64,000 bases of DNA from Actinomycetota bacterium (GCA_026393115.1 JAPLAU010000012.1:62001-126000), one strand, 5' to 3'. Shown: positions 44,653-53,848, numbered from the stretch's first letter. A program made the numbers and translations. The notes: generated by a model not told the origin, from the sequence alone.

Positions 44653-45414
44653 ATGCAGTCTGGCCTTCCGCTTCGTCGCCTCGCGACTGCCTCTGTCGGG
44701 CTGTCCGTGATAGCGGGTGCCCTTCTAGGGGCAGCAACGCCAGCTACGGCGATTCCGGCGTCAACCTCGACTCCCAGCGTCGTGCGCACCTCCAACCCGC
44801 CATTCCCGGGCAACCTCATTATCGGATCCCGCGGGGCCGCTGTTACGGCCGTGCAAAGGGGATTGTTGAGCAAGGGCTACCGCATCCCCGGAATCTCAGT
44901 GCGGAGTTCAACAGCGAGGTTCGGGTACCTCAGCTCTTCGACGATGGCGACCATCATGCGGTTTAAGGCGTCGCACAACCTAGGCCCCAGCCGTGCTGTC
45001 GGACCGAAGACGTATGCCGCGATCACCGGATTCGGAGTGTCAAAGCCGGCACCCAAGCCGTCGGCACCGTCGAGTTCGCCGCGCTACACCAGTCTTGACC
45101 AATGCTCGGGCCTGGCTGATCCCACGGTGACGGCGCGTACCCGCTCGGCGCGTGCCGGGGTGAGTGTTTTCGCCTTCGTGCATTCGCGCATGGGTTGCAA
45201 GGTCACTGTGCGCGAGTCCGGTGGTAACTGCTCGGTATCGAATCCGTCAGGGAAGTACATGGGTAAGTGGCAACTGGACATGTGGGAGTGGCCCAACTAC
45301 GGCGGTCTGGCCTTTGCCCCCCGACCCAACCTCGCCTCGTGTGCTCAGCAGGATGTGATCGCCTACCGCAACTGGCGCGATCGTGGCTGGGAACCCTGGA
45401 CAACGGCGTACTGA
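44653..45414 (+). CDS. secreted peptidoglycan-binding, Rpf/transglycosylase-like protein
   Basis: Signal peptide (about 1-33), then a peptidoglycan-binding-like domain (about 52-126: GNLIIGSRGAAVTAVQRGLL, ARFGYLSSSTMATIMRFKAS), a Pro/Ser linker, and a lysozyme-like C-terminal domain (about 145-253). The last has RESGGNCSVSNPSGKYMGKW with candidate catalytic E188 and ends QDVIAYRNWRDRGWEPW, the pattern of Rpf/actinobacterial transglycosylases. Four cysteines in the C-domain could form disulfides. It probably cleaves peptidoglycan glycan strands outside the cell. Its neighbour at 45418 is a tandem paralogue in the binding domain only. Confidence 0.8.
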   Translation: MQSGLPLRRLATASVGLSVIAGALLGAATPATAIPASTSTPSVVRTSNPPFPGNLIIGSRGAAVTAVQRGLLSKGYRIPGISVRSSTARFGYLSSSTMATIMRFKASHNLGPSRAVGPKTYAAITGFGVSKPAPKPSAPSSSPRYTSLDQCSGLADPTVTARTRSARAGVSVFAFVHSRMGCKVTVRESGGNCSVSNPSGKYMGKWQLDMWEWPNYGGLAFAPRPNLASCAQQDVIAYRNWRDRGWEPWTTAY

Positions 45415-45417
45415 CCG

Positions 45418-46203
45418 ATGCGCACTCGAACTCTGGGCGTAGCCCTCGCGGCGCTCGTCGTTGCGGCCAGCCCGCTCGCTTCCGCGACGACCGTAGGTGC
45501 CGCTCCTCACGCGGGGGTCATCGCCCGCGCGTCTGTTCCGGCATTCCCTGGCAATCTGATCGTTGGCTCAAAGGGCGCTGCCGTTGTCGCCGTGCAAAAG
45601 GGCCTGTTGAGCAAGGGATATCGCATCTCGGGTCTGACGACCAGTAGTTCAGGATCGAGATTTGGTTTCCTTGGCGCTGCGACGATGGCGACGATCATGC
45701 GATTCAAGGCATCGCACGATCTCGGTCCTAGTCGTGCGGTAGGCCCCAAGACCTACGCCGCAATCACGGGTTGGCAGTCGGGATCAAGTGCGGGCGCCAG
45801 TTCGGGCTCAAAGTGGTCGAAGGTGCGAGCGGCTTCCCCCTATTCGTGGAGTTCTCCGTCGTATGCCAAGTGGTACGCAAGCCGCCGGATGAGTGCTTAC
45901 GGCTGGAATGCTGCCCAACAGATGGCCTGTTTACGGCCCATGTGGATTGGCGAGTCGCACTGGCAGTACAAAGAGATCACCGGCCAGTACGTCGGGATTC
46001 CGCAGACCACGATCGGCGTGGCAAACGACTATGGCTACAGCGAATCGGCCTACCGAGGAACTCCCGAGGTACAGGTTGAAGTAGGTATGCGCTACATACG
46101 TGATCGCTACGGCAGTCCGTGTAAGGCGTGGGCCTTCTGGAAGGCACAGGGTGCCTGGCAAGACAGTCAAGATTCCACCCAGTGGTGGGGCGGCTGGTAC
46201 TGA
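45418..46203 (+). CDS. secreted peptidoglycan-binding protein with lysozyme-like (APF-type) domain
   Basis: Signal peptide (about 1-29). The binding domain (about 44-118) is nearly identical to that of the preceding gene (GNLIVGSKGAAVVAVQKGLL, MATIMRFKASHDLGPSRAVG). The catalytic part differs: MWIGESHWQYKEI with candidate E179, GIPQTTI, and VQVEVGMRYIRDRYGSPCKAW, the aggregation-promoting-factor/lytic-transglycosylase layout. It follows the previous stop by three bases, so the two are one transcript. Shared binding domain with different hydrolase ends suggests domain duplication and swapping. Confidence 0.78.
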   Translation: MRTRTLGVALAALVVAASPLASATTVGAAPHAGVIARASVPAFPGNLIVGSKGAAVVAVQKGLLSKGYRISGLTTSSSGSRFGFLGAATMATIMRFKASHDLGPSRAVGPKTYAAITGWQSGSSAGASSGSKWSKVRAASPYSWSSPSYAKWYASRRMSAYGWNAAQQMACLRPMWIGESHWQYKEITGQYVGIPQTTIGVANDYGYSESAYRGTPEVQVEVGMRYIRDRYGSPCKAWAFWKAQGAWQDSQDSTQWWGGWY

Positions 46204-46288
46204 CATCGTGGGCGCACCTCGCGCCCTGCTGTCCCAGACTCGCGGGGAGTTCAACAAAGCCGCGCGGGGCCTGACTACTCTGAAGCCC

Positions 46289-47305
46289 ATGCCCCGTTAT
46301 GGAACTCAGTTCGGCCCTGACATCACCTTTCTGGGAGTGCCACGATGCACTCTTGATGAGCCCGAAACGTGGGCCGACGCGCAGGTCGTGATTCTAGGTG
46401 CGCCCTTTGATGGCGGAACCTCCTACCGCGCCGGAGCCCGGTTCGGTCCGAAGGCGATGCGTGAGACCGACAACAATCCACACGATGGTTCGCGGCCGTC
46501 GATGGCGATGCGAACTGATGGATTGGTTGACCTCGCGGTGATGGACGCCGGCGACGTCGAAATGTACTCGGGTGACGCCGCTCGCTCGTGCGCTGACTTG
46601 GAGAAGGCCGTCGAGACGGTTGCGGCAGCTGGAAAGATTCCGCTCATCCTCGGAGGCGACCACACAATCACCTGGCCTGATGTAACGGGCGTGGCCCGTG
46701 GTTCAGGGAAGTGGGGTCGCGTGGCTGTGCTCCATTTCGATGCCCACGCCGACACCGGAGATATCGAGTTCGGCTCGTTGATCGGGCACGGACAGCCCAT
46801 GCGTCGTTTGATTGAAAGTGGCGCAGCCCGTGGTGATCGCTTTCTGCAGATTGGCTTGCGTGGCTACTGGCCGCCGCCGGACATCCTCGAGTGGATGGCG
46901 CAGCAGGGAATGCGTTCGTATGAGATGACCGAAATCGTCGCTCGCGGCCTCGACGAGTGTTTGACGGAAGCATTCGCCATCGCGCTTGATGACTGTGATG
47001 GCATCTTCCTGAGCGTCGACATCGATGTCGTCGATCCAGCCCATGCACCCGGAACGGGAACGCCTGAGCCGGGAGGACTGTCGTCGCGACAACTTCTCGA
47101 CGCGGTGCGTCGGATCGCCTATGAGTTGCCGATTCTCGGCATGGATGTTGTCGAAGTGGCGCCGCCGTATGACCACGCCGATATCACCGCCGTGCTGGGC
47201 AACCGCGTCGTACTGGAAGCCCTCTCGGCCATGTCGCGCCGCCAGCGCGATCTACGTGAAGGATCGACGTGGGATCCGAGCCAGCCCTTGCTGGACGGGC
47301 GTTAG
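46289..47305 (+). CDS. agmatinase / ureohydrolase family protein
   Basis: It hydrolyses agmatine (or another guanidino acid) to putrescine plus urea. Manganese-binding motifs are intact: GGDHTITWP, HFDAHADTGD, and SVDIDVVDPAHAPGTGTPEPGG. From ATG 46289 it is 338 residues and begins MPRYGTQFGPDITFLGVPR as in many agmatinases; no clear Shine-Dalgarno, and an in-frame GTG at 46208 is an alternative. Guanidinobutyrase and guanidinopropionase share these motifs. Placement beside polyamine transport and GABA genes favours agmatine or guanidinobutyrate. The stop overlaps the convergent permease gene by four bases. Confidence 0.83.
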   Translation: MPRYGTQFGPDITFLGVPRCTLDEPETWADAQVVILGAPFDGGTSYRAGARFGPKAMRETDNNPHDGSRPSMAMRTDGLVDLAVMDAGDVEMYSGDAARSCADLEKAVETVAAAGKIPLILGGDHTITWPDVTGVARGSGKWGRVAVLHFDAHADTGDIEFGSLIGHGQPMRRLIESGAARGDRFLQIGLRGYWPPPDILEWMAQQGMRSYEMTEIVARGLDECLTEAFAIALDDCDGIFLSVDIDVVDPAHAPGTGTPEPGGLSSRQLLDAVRRIAYELPILGMDVVEVAPPYDHADITAVLGNRVVLEALSAMSRRQRDLREGSTWDPSQPLLDGR

Positions 47306-49089
47306 TCGTCACCCTCGGGCTTTTCGCCTGCCGACTGGGGCGGAGCTTCGGCTTCCTCCTCGATTGCCTCAACTTCCTCTTCAGACAGAATGCGGTCGGC
47401 AACCGGGTCGTAGACCTGAGCACCCTCGGGCAAGTTCGACAGGTCGGGTGCGAGCACCGTGGGAACGAGTGCGGAGTCAGGCTGCGGCGACCCTTCAAAG
47501 AGGGGCTCGTTGCCGGCGGGAACGAGGATGAGGTCGTGACTCTTCAGGGGTAGCGTTTCGCCCTTGAAGAATGCAGGTGTGGTGACGCGCTGCCACACCA
47601 TCAGAATGACCCCCAGGATCAGGGCGCCAACACCGACGACGGCCACCGCGCCGATTCCGAAGATGGTGATGGGCTCATCGTTCTCGTCAGTGATCCACGT
47701 GGGGTCGGCGTACACCTTGAGCGCGTAGAAGAATGCGACGAACAAGATGATGCCTCCGAGTAACGGCAAGAGGAAGCGCATCACGAAATCGCGGCCATTC
47801 TTCATGAAGGTCTTGCGATAGAACCATGCACACGCGAATCCGGTAAGCCCGTAGTAGAACGCGATCATCAGGCCGACCGAACTGATCAAGGCCAGCAGCA
47901 GGTTCTGGCTGACCAGCGTGAAGAGCAGGTAGAAGGCCGCTGACACCACGCCCATGCCGATGGTGGCCCACGTGGGGGTGAGGTACTTGTCGTGAATTCG
48001 AGCAAACTTCTGAGGAATGGCCCGGTAGGCGGCCATCGACAATGCCGTACGTGCGGTGGGAAGAATCGTGGTCTGTGTCGATGCCGACGCGGAGGTCAGG
48101 ATCGATGCTGACAAGAGCAGCAGTCCGATCTTGCCCAGGGTACTGTCGCCGAAGAGGTCAGGGCCAATAGCCCCGAACACGTCAGCCGAGTTTTCCGGGT
48201 TGCCCAGTCCGACTCCTTCGGTGCCAATGCCGGCGAATGCAACTGCGGCAACAGTCACTAGCGCGTACGTCACGAGCAGCAGCACAGTGGAAATGACAGC
48301 GGCGCGACCTGGCGTGGTGCTGGGGTCTTCGGCTTCTTCGTTGCAGGCGACGGCAGTGTCCCAGCCCCAATAGATGAAGACCGCAGCAAGAAGTGCCGGC
48401 GCCACGACCGTGCCGATGTCGAGGCCTCCGGGCCAGAACCACGACAGTTCAGGAGTGAGTGAGTACGACTCGGCGTCGCCGGTGTAGACCTTGACGAGGG
48501 CCACGACCGCGAACAGAACCAGCACGATCACTTCGATGCCCAGCAGTGCGTATTGGACCCGCGCTGAGACTTCGATGCCGCGGAAACAGATCCAGGTCAT
48601 GACAGCGATCCAGATCAGGCCAGCCACTGTTGACCAGAACACGCTGTCGCCAAGTTCAGCGATGTTGGTAAACCCAATTTCACCGAGGAAGTAAAAACTG
48701 TACGAACCGGCGACTTGGGCGAGGTTGGCCATGACGATGACGTCGGCGGCGATGATTCCCCAGCCACCCATCCAGCCCACCCACGGGCCGAAGGTGCGGG
48801 TTGCCCACGTGAAGGTGGTGCCGCAGTCGGGCTCTGCCTTGTTCATCTCTTGATACGCGACCGCAATGAAGTACATCGGGATGAAGGCGACCAGCATGAT
48901 GGCCGGCGCTTTCATTCCATCGGGGCCGAGTGCCACCACCACGAGGCCGAGGCTGGCGGCCAGCGAGTACGCGGGCGCCGTCGACGCCATTCCAACGACG
49001 ATGCTCGACACGAGGCCGAGTGAGCCGCCTTTGAGTCCTTTTTCGCCCGGTGCGCTTCCGTGTGTTGCCTCGTTCGATGTGGTCGACAT
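47302..49089 (-). CDS. APC-superfamily amino acid/polyamine permease
   Basis: 595 residues with about 12 membrane spans: GGSLGLVSSIVVGMASTAPAYSL opens the core, and FIYWGWDTAVACNEEAEDP is the helix-6/7 region with conserved acidic residues. A hydrophilic tail of about 100 residues, ending in a very acidic stretch (SEEEVEAIEEEAEAP), is longer than usual. ATG 49089 is preceded by GGGAAG. Substrate cannot be read from sequence; the neighbours suggest an amino acid or amine linked to agmatine/GABA metabolism. Confidence 0.85.
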   Translation of the reverse strand: MSTTSNEATHGSAPGEKGLKGGSLGLVSSIVVGMASTAPAYSLAASLGLVVVALGPDGMKAPAIMLVAFIPMYFIAVAYQEMNKAEPDCGTTFTWATRTFGPWVGWMGGWGIIAADVIVMANLAQVAGSYSFYFLGEIGFTNIAELGDSVFWSTVAGLIWIAVMTWICFRGIEVSARVQYALLGIEVIVLVLFAVVALVKVYTGDAESYSLTPELSWFWPGGLDIGTVVAPALLAAVFIYWGWDTAVACNEEAEDPSTTPGRAAVISTVLLLVTYALVTVAAVAFAGIGTEGVGLGNPENSADVFGAIGPDLFGDSTLGKIGLLLLSASILTSASASTQTTILPTARTALSMAAYRAIPQKFARIHDKYLTPTWATIGMGVVSAAFYLLFTLVSQNLLLALISSVGLMIAFYYGLTGFACAWFYRKTFMKNGRDFVMRFLLPLLGGIILFVAFFYALKVYADPTWITDENDEPITIFGIGAVAVVGVGALILGVILMVWQRVTTPAFFKGETLPLKSHDLILVPAGNEPLFEGSPQPDSALVPTVLAPDLSNLPEGAQVYDPVADRILSEEEVEAIEEEAEAPPQSAGEKPEGDD

Positions 49090-49178
49090 GTCGACTTCCC
49101 CTCGCTGTGTCACCCGCCCCCGGGTAGAGGGCCCCGATAGTGGGACACTATCCCCAGAACCGAACTCAGGGAGACGGT

Positions 49179-50438
49179 ATGCGAATCCTCATCGTGGGTG
49201 CAGGCGGAGTTGGCTCGTCGATGGCCCTCATTGCGGCGCGGCGCGACTTCTTCGAGCAGGTGGTGATTGCCGATTACGACCGCGCACGTGCCCAGACGCT
49301 GGTCGAGCGGCTCAACGATTCACGGTTTATCGCGGCTGAAATTGATGCCTCGGAGTCTGAATCAATCGTTGAACTGGCCAGAGCGTTTGGAATCACACAT
49401 GTGGTCAATGCGGTCGATCCGAGATTTGTGCTGCCGATCTTCCGGGGCGCCCTGTTGGCCGGAGCCGACTACCTCGATACGGCGATGAGTTTGTCGAGCA
49501 AGCATGCCGAGCGGCCCTATGAAGACGTCGGAATCAAACTCGGTGATGCGCAGTTCGACGACGCCGTCGAGTGGGAAGTTGCTGGTCGACTGGCGCTCGT
49601 CGGCATGGGCGTTGAACCCGGACTTGCCGACGTGTTCGGCCGCTACGCGGCAGACCACCTGTTTAGCTCAATCGATGAACTTGGTGTGCGTGACGCTTCA
49701 AACCTCGTCGTCGAAGGCTACGAATTCGCGCCGTCGTTCTCGATCTGGACCACCATTGAGGAGTGCCTGAACCCGCCGGTGATTTGGGAGAAGGATCGCG
49801 GCTGGTTCACGACGCCCCCATTTAGTGAGCCCGAGGTGTTCGACTTCCCCGAAGGCATTGGCCCCGTCGAGTGCGTCAATGTCGAGCACGAAGAAGTGCT
49901 GCTGATGCCGCGCTGGATTGATGCCAAGCGCGTCACGTTCAAGTTCGGTCTCGGTGACGAATTCATCGAGGTACTCAAGACGCTCAACAAGTTGGGCCTT
50001 GACCGTGTTGAGACGGTAAAGGTAAAGGGCGTCAAGGGCGTCAAGGGAGTCGAGGGAGTTGAGGTCAGCCCCCGCGATGTGGTGGCGGCATGCCTGCCCG
50101 ATCCGCTGACCCTCGGCGACAAGATGAGTGGTAAGACGTGCGCAGGTCTGTGGGTGACTGGAACCGGCAAGGATGGTTCACCTCGTGAGGTCTACCTGTA
50201 TCACGTGGCCGACAACGACTGGACGATGCGTGAGTACGGAGCTCAGGCCGTCGTGTGGCAAACAGCCATGAACCCGGTGGTCGCCCTTGAGCTGCTCGCG
50301 ACGGGTGCGTGGTCAGGCTCGGGGGTGCTTGGCCCCGAGGCCTTCGATGCCGTGCCGTTCCTCGACCTACTGCGCGATGGTTATGGCCAGCAGTGGGTCG
50401 TTCAGGAACGCGACCCGGTAACGCACCAGCCGTTGTGA
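49179..50438 (+). CDS. saccharopine-dehydrogenase-like NAD(P)-binding protein
   Basis: Rossmann motif GAGGVGSSMALIAARR at residues 7-22, followed by IADYDRARAQTLVERL and VVNAVDPRFVLPIFRGALLAGADYLDTAM, typical of the LYS9/saccharopine reductase group, which also includes carboxynorspermidine dehydrogenase. 419 residues. An internal low-complexity stretch near residue 285 (KVKGVKGVKGVEGVEV) comes from 9-bp repeats in the DNA (about 50022-50068). A role in lysine, cadaverine or polyamine metabolism fits the setting but the substrate is not determined. ATG 49179 has GGGAGA upstream. Confidence 0.75.
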   Translation: MRILIVGAGGVGSSMALIAARRDFFEQVVIADYDRARAQTLVERLNDSRFIAAEIDASESESIVELARAFGITHVVNAVDPRFVLPIFRGALLAGADYLDTAMSLSSKHAERPYEDVGIKLGDAQFDDAVEWEVAGRLALVGMGVEPGLADVFGRYAADHLFSSIDELGVRDASNLVVEGYEFAPSFSIWTTIEECLNPPVIWEKDRGWFTTPPFSEPEVFDFPEGIGPVECVNVEHEEVLLMPRWIDAKRVTFKFGLGDEFIEVLKTLNKLGLDRVETVKVKGVKGVKGVEGVEVSPRDVVAACLPDPLTLGDKMSGKTCAGLWVTGTGKDGSPREVYLYHVADNDWTMREYGAQAVVWQTAMNPVVALELLATGAWSGSGVLGPEAFDAVPFLDLLRDGYGQQWVVQERDPVTHQPL

Positions 50439-50440
50439 AA

Positions 50441-50471
50441 GCCCGCCTCGCAGGTAACCGCCGAGGCGGGC
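50441..50471. terminator. bidirectional terminator
   Basis: GCCCGCCTCG (50441-50450) and CGAGGCGGGC (50462-50471) form a perfect 10-bp stem with an 11-base loop, flanked by AAA on the left and CTTT on the right. It separates the convergent saccharopine-dehydrogenase-like and sulfatase genes and should work in both directions. Confidence 0.85.
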
Positions 50472-50481
50472 CTTTACCCGG

Positions 50482-52365
50482 TTAGGACGAGACGGGGTCA
50501 GGGATGTCGGGCGTGGGTCGCTGACAGACCGCGCCCTTGCAGTCCTTCATGCGAGACCATTCGGCGATCAGCGCGAGCCTGGTCTTGAGGTAGGCGGGGT
50601 CGTTCGCCACCGAGGACAACTCGTAAGGATCGGCGCTCAGGTCGTACATTTCCTCGAAGCCGTCTTCGTAGACCCACCATGCGTAGCCAGCGGTACGAAC
50701 TCCATCAAACAGTGGGAGTGGGGTTCCGTTGGCCGACTGTTGAGGCCCACTGGAGAGCAGGATGGTTCGCGAAGGAAGGGCCTTCTTCTTGGTCATGACA
50801 CCCAGAAGTGAGATTCCGTCGATTGGACGTGTGGCCTTCACCTTCGCGAGTTCGAGGATGGTGGGAGTGATGTCCATTTCCGACGTAATGCCACCAATCA
50901 CGGTGTGGGCTGGGATGCCCGGCCCACGCATCATCATCGGAATACGGAGCGCTGGTTCGTACGGGAAGTATTTGCCGTAGGTGATGGCGTGCTGGCCCAA
51001 CATGTAGCCGTTGTCGCCTGTGAAGACGATGTAGGTGTTATCAAGTTGGCCGGTCGCTTTGAGGCGCGCGACGATGGCGCCAACTCCTTCAGTGACGGCG
51101 AACAGCGAGCGCTTCCGGGCAATGTTGTCCAGACGCAACTCCTCGATCTTGTCTGAGGTGAGGGCCGGCAGGTTACGCACGACCGACTGCTTGTCGGAGC
51201 GGTCAGCCTCATTGAAACTGGGGTCTTGCGGAAGGGCAATGCCGTCGAGATTCATCGCCTGGTGGCGCAGTGCGGCTCGCGGGGGTATGGACGTAATGTC
51301 AATGCCCGAACCGGCTTCGGGCTTGTCGACGTCGGCCCAACTGTCCTTCCATGTGCCGTCGGTGAGAGGCAGGGTTTCGACGTGCGGAGCGAGGTAGGCG
51401 AGTTGGATGAGGAACGGCGCGCGCTGGCGCGCCTGTTGATCAATGACACGCAGTGCCTTGCCCGTGTAGACATCGGTGCCGTAATTCTTCGCTTCTTCGG
51501 TGTAGAAATCGCCGTACACCGTGCTGGAGAAAGGATTGACGCGACTTGGCTCGTTGAGGCGGTAGCCGTACATCTGATAGGTCGACGGGTCGGCTGATCC
51601 GTGCCATTCACTCCAACCGGAAGGAACGCGCACCGTCGGTCGGTTGTACATGCCGTAACCGTTGATGTACTTGCCAATGTGCACGGTGTGGTAGCCCGCG
51701 CTCTGCATCCAGTAAGCCCCGAAACTGGTGCCGTTGTTCTTCTCCCACGGTACGTAGCCACCCGATGGAGGGAAGTTTGACTGCACCCTGTTGTTGTGTG
51801 GATAGCAACCAGTCATCATGGCTGCTCGCGAGGGACAACACAGCGCAAAGGGAGTGAGTGCCTGAGTGAACGTGGCACCCGCATCACCGATGAGTTTCTT
51901 GATCTCAGGCGTCGCCATGAGGTCATCAACGATCATGTCGTCGGTCTGAATGACGATGAAGTTGGGGCGCGGATCGGCCGCTTTGAGAATTGACTGATAA
52001 ACCGCGTCGGTGACTACCGGTGCATTGCCGAGTCCATTGTCCTTCTTGTACTTCACAATCGCTGCCATCGTCGCTGCGTCGAGGTGACCGAATCGCGCCG
52101 GGCCGCCACGAATCGTCATGCCCTTGATCTGGTAACCACGCGAGAGCAGTGCTTGCTGAATGCGAGTGACTGCGGGTCCGTTTACTCCGATACGCAGATC
52201 ACGGCTGAGCGCCGAAGTAGTAATTGACTTCGGCGTGAGGTGCGTTGCCGCAACCGGCTGCGGTTGCTCGCCGGGGGCTCTCGCGGAGGCCAATTGAGGG
52301 CTGAGGACGGTGACGCTGAGTCCAACCGCCAAGGTTGCGATCAGAATCTTCCTAGAAGCGCGCAT
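50482..52365 (-). CDS. secreted sulfatase with N-terminal peptidoglycan-binding domain
   Basis: Signal peptide (1-30), then a peptidoglycan-binding-like domain (about 56-127: LRIGVNGPAVTRIQQALLSR, RFGHLDAATMAAIVKYKK) that matches those of the genes at 44653 and 45418, then a type I sulfatase (about 133-600). The modification site is C176-C-P-S-R, where C176 would become formylglycine. Metal ligands are in FIVIQTDDM and VFTGDNGYMLGQH. The domain resembles N-acetylglucosamine-6-sulfatases. 627 residues. A sulfatase joined to a wall-binding module is uncommon. No formylglycine-generating enzyme gene is in the window. Confidence 0.85.
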   Translation of the reverse strand: MRASRKILIATLAVGLSVTVLSPQLASARAPGEQPQPVAATHLTPKSITTSALSRDLRIGVNGPAVTRIQQALLSRGYQIKGMTIRGGPARFGHLDAATMAAIVKYKKDNGLGNAPVVTDAVYQSILKAADPRPNFIVIQTDDMIVDDLMATPEIKKLIGDAGATFTQALTPFALCCPSRAAMMTGCYPHNNRVQSNFPPSGGYVPWEKNNGTSFGAYWMQSAGYHTVHIGKYINGYGMYNRPTVRVPSGWSEWHGSADPSTYQMYGYRLNEPSRVNPFSSTVYGDFYTEEAKNYGTDVYTGKALRVIDQQARQRAPFLIQLAYLAPHVETLPLTDGTWKDSWADVDKPEAGSGIDITSIPPRAALRHQAMNLDGIALPQDPSFNEADRSDKQSVVRNLPALTSDKIEELRLDNIARKRSLFAVTEGVGAIVARLKATGQLDNTYIVFTGDNGYMLGQHAITYGKYFPYEPALRIPMMMRGPGIPAHTVIGGITSEMDITPTILELAKVKATRPIDGISLLGVMTKKKALPSRTILLSSGPQQSANGTPLPLFDGVRTAGYAWWVYEDGFEEMYDLSADPYELSSVANDPAYLKTRLALIAEWSRMKDCKGAVCQRPTPDIPDPVSS

Positions 52366-52460
52366 GCCCCAACCCCTTGATGTTCTCCACACGCGACGAT
52401 GCTGGCGGAGTGCTGGTGACGTTACCTCACGGATGGAGCGCCGCGGACCACGACGGGTCG

Positions 52461-53819
52461 CTAGAGCGCCAGTTCGGCAATGAACGCGGCTTCAAGCACG
52501 TCGAGCCCCTCGTTGAGGAGGTCGTCGCCAATCACAAGCGGCGGAAGGAGTCGGATGACATTGCCGTACGTTCCGGCAGTGAGCACTACGACACCCTGAG
52601 CGTGGCATGCCTTGGCCACCCGACTGGTGAGGTCGGGGTCGGCTGTTGACGAATTCGGCTTCACGATCTCGGCGGCCATCATGGCACCTCGTCCGCGGAT
52701 ATCTCCAATGACGCCGGTTGCGGCGGCAATCGCTTCGAGCCGCGTGCGCATGATCGATTCAATGCGCCGAGCGGCCGCGGTGAGATCAAGTTCGGTCATC
52801 GTTTCGATGGCAGCGAGTGCTGCGGCGCAGGCGAGGGGGTTTCCGCCATAGGTTCCGCCGAGGCCGCCCACGTGGGCGCTGTCCATGATGTCGGCGCGAC
52901 CAGTTACGGCTGCGAGGGGAAGACCGCCAGCGATTCCCTTGGCGGTCGTCATCAGGTCGGGAACGATGCCTTCGTCATCACAGGCGAACCAGTCACCCGT
53001 ACGGCAAAAACCCGTTTGAATCTCGTCTGCCACAAAGACAATTCCGTTGTCAGTGGCGAATTCGCGAAGTGCCCCGAGGAAACCGGGAGCAGGCACGATG
53101 AAGCCGCCTTCCCCCTGAATCGGTTCGATGACGATCGCTGCCACATTCTGGGCGCCGAGTTCCTTATCGATGCGGGAGATCACATCGAGTGCCACTTCAG
53201 GGCCCTTGCGACCGCCGTCATGGAATGGGTACGACATCGGAAGGCGATAGATTTCGGGGGCAAACGGGCCGAATGAGTTCTTGTACGGCATGTTCTTTGC
53301 GGTCATCGCCATGGTGAGGTTGGTGCGGCCGTGATAGGCGTGTTCGAACACGACCACCATCTGACGGCCGGTGTGGGCTCGGGCGATCTTGATCGCGTTC
53401 TCGACGGCCTCGGCGCCTGAATTGAACAGCGCCGACTTCTTTGCGTAGTTGCCAGGGGTGAGTCGGTTGAGTTCCTCGCAGACGGCGACGTAACCCTCGT
53501 AGGGAGTCACCATGAAGCAGGTGTGCGTGAACGCCGCAACTTGCTCGGAGACGGCGTCAACAACTCGAGGCGCAGAGTTTCCGACGTTAACGACCGCGAT
53601 TCCCGCGCCAAGGTCGATGAGATGATTCCCGTCGACATCGACCAAGATTCCTCCCCCGGCTGCGGTGATGTACGCAGCGAGTGTTCCGCCCACTGCGGAA
53701 CTGACAGCTGCTGTCCGTCGCGCCTGAAGTTCAAGGCTGAGGGGGCCGGGGATCTCAGTGACGAGTCGGCGCTCCTGAGGGACGGAGGTGATTGAGTGAT
53801 CGGTCATGGCGATCAGCAT
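52461..53819 (-). CDS. gabT: 4-aminobutyrate aminotransferase
   Basis: It transfers the amino group of GABA to 2-oxoglutarate, giving succinate semialdehyde. Class III PLP enzyme, 452 residues: FNSGAEAVENAIKIARAHTGR, FEHAYHGRTNLTMAMTAKNMP, VIEPIQGEGGFIVPAPGF, FVADEIQTGFCRTGDWFA and the PLP lysine in TTAKGIAGGLPLAAVTG. The EIQTGFCRTG word and 5-aminovalerate-like tolerance are typical of GabT. ATG 53819 has AAGGG four bases upstream; ATG 53807 is an alternative. Divergent from dxr. Succinate-semialdehyde dehydrogenase is not in the window. Confidence 0.88.
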   Translation of the reverse strand: MLIAMTDHSITSVPQERRLVTEIPGPLSLELQARRTAAVSSAVGGTLAAYITAAGGGILVDVDGNHLIDLGAGIAVVNVGNSAPRVVDAVSEQVAAFTHTCFMVTPYEGYVAVCEELNRLTPGNYAKKSALFNSGAEAVENAIKIARAHTGRQMVVVFEHAYHGRTNLTMAMTAKNMPYKNSFGPFAPEIYRLPMSYPFHDGGRKGPEVALDVISRIDKELGAQNVAAIVIEPIQGEGGFIVPAPGFLGALREFATDNGIVFVADEIQTGFCRTGDWFACDDEGIVPDLMTTAKGIAGGLPLAAVTGRADIMDSAHVGGLGGTYGGNPLACAAALAAIETMTELDLTAAARRIESIMRTRLEAIAAATGVIGDIRGRGAMMAAEIVKPNSSTADPDLTSRVAKACHAQGVVVLTAGTYGNVIRLLPPLVIGDDLLNEGLDVLEAAFIAELAL

Positions 53820-53848
53820 AGAACCCTTGCAGCAAGTAGGTTGGGGGG

